A stretch of DNA of 5,382 nucleotides from Desulfobacteraceae bacterium (GTDB taxonomy: Bacteria > Desulfobacterota > DSM-4660 > Desulfatiglandales > HGW-15), in the NCBI GenBank assembly GCA_003819975.1, contig RPPU01000349.1, forward strand, positions 1-5,382. The letters are read 5' to 3'. The notes beneath the pieces were generated by a model. It did not search any database. It saw only the letters and a list, made by a program, of their open reading frames with translations, and was not told where the DNA came from. Positions 5,268 to 5,382 of this stretch are shown here, piece after piece. The translations under genes were made by a program, and so were the position numbers. Each line of letters begins with the position of its first letter. The stretch's first letter is position 1.

Positions 5268-5382
5268 ATTTCAAGAAACCATGAAATTACTTCAGAGGAC
5301 GTAATTTCAAGAAACCATGAAATTACTTCAGAGGACGTAATTTCAAGAAACCATGAAATTACTTCAGAGGACGTAATTTCAA
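5261..5382. repeat. 36-base tandem repeat array with internal palindrome, runs off the window
   Basis: Three exact 36-base units (5261-5296, 5297-5332, 5333-5368) and the first 14 bases of a fourth (5369-5382) follow without any spacer. Each unit holds GTAATTTCA and its perfect inverse TGAAATTAC around the 8-base loop AGAAACCA; in the first copy these are 5265-5273, 5274-5281 and 5282-5290. The units are joined by the 10-base linker TTCAGAGGAC. Because arms alternate along the array, each arm can also pair across the linker, giving two folding registers. Zero divergence between copies points to recent expansion or ongoing homogenisation. The true copy number and right boundary are outside the window. 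One frame on each strand is open through the unit, but there is no start codon for it here. Confidence 0.9.

Noticed and set aside
5281..5304. Minigenes reading M-K-L-L-Q-R-T-stop in every array unit
   Set aside because: Each is only seven codons, the nearest purine-rich string is about 19 bases before the ATG, and it recurs simply because the DNA repeats.
5261..5382. A CRISPR array, because the period is 36 bases and the unit is palindromic
   Set aside because: Units follow each other with no unique spacers, and no cas gene is present. The 36-base period is the whole unit, not a repeat plus spacer.

Overview
The window holds three protein-coding genes and two repeat-rich intergenic stretches. 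Two short genes run rightwards (169-603 and 614-937). One very large gene runs leftwards (1368-5051) and converges on them. It encodes a membrane-anchored hybrid histidine kinase with a Cache-like sensor, four PAS domains, HisKA, HATPase and a C-terminal receiver.

The host is probably a free-living Gram-negative bacterium from a signalling-rich, repeat-rich lineage. A multi-PAS hybrid kinase with an AHDFNN-type H-box, a stand-alone receiver-like protein, about 50% G+C, and intergenic DNA built of short degenerate repeats all fit environmental Desulfobacterota. PVC-group or related uncultured phyla are an alternative. This placement comes from general pattern memory and no search was run.

Layout, left to right. 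Positions 7-66 hold two REP-like hairpin units in opposite orientation, bounded by TTTGGA and TCCAAA. The left unit doubles as a plausible Rho-independent terminator for a gene outside the window. Positions 105-148 hold a small inverted repeat followed by a perfect TATAAT -10 box. The first gene encodes a receiver-fold protein that keeps the phosphoacceptor Asp and the Lys but has lost the Asp-Asp acidic pair and the conserved Thr/Ser. The second starts 10 bases later and encodes a small acidic helical protein I do not recognise. The two look like one operon. The 430-base gap at 938-1367 has no credible gene and is a patchwork of hairpins and 7-8-base degenerate tandem repeats. The kinase gene follows on the minus strand. 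Its upstream region (5052-5382) again holds short repeats and a 41-base stem-loop. It ends in at least three exact copies of a 36-base unit carrying a 9-base perfect inverted repeat, which continues past the window edge.

Working together: the kinase probably senses a ligand or condition outside the cytoplasmic membrane and passes phosphate from His867 to its own receiver Asp1161. No DNA-binding or effector output domain and no phosphotransfer protein is present, so the output partner lies elsewhere. The two-gene operon may be a separate, possibly phosphorylation-independent regulatory pair. Nothing in the sequence links it directly to the kinase.

I see no strong evidence for a complete new biological system. 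The features most worth a second look are the 36-base palindromic tandem array, the paired REP-like element, the degenerate receiver with its unknown partner, and the layered short-period repeats in the intergenic DNA.
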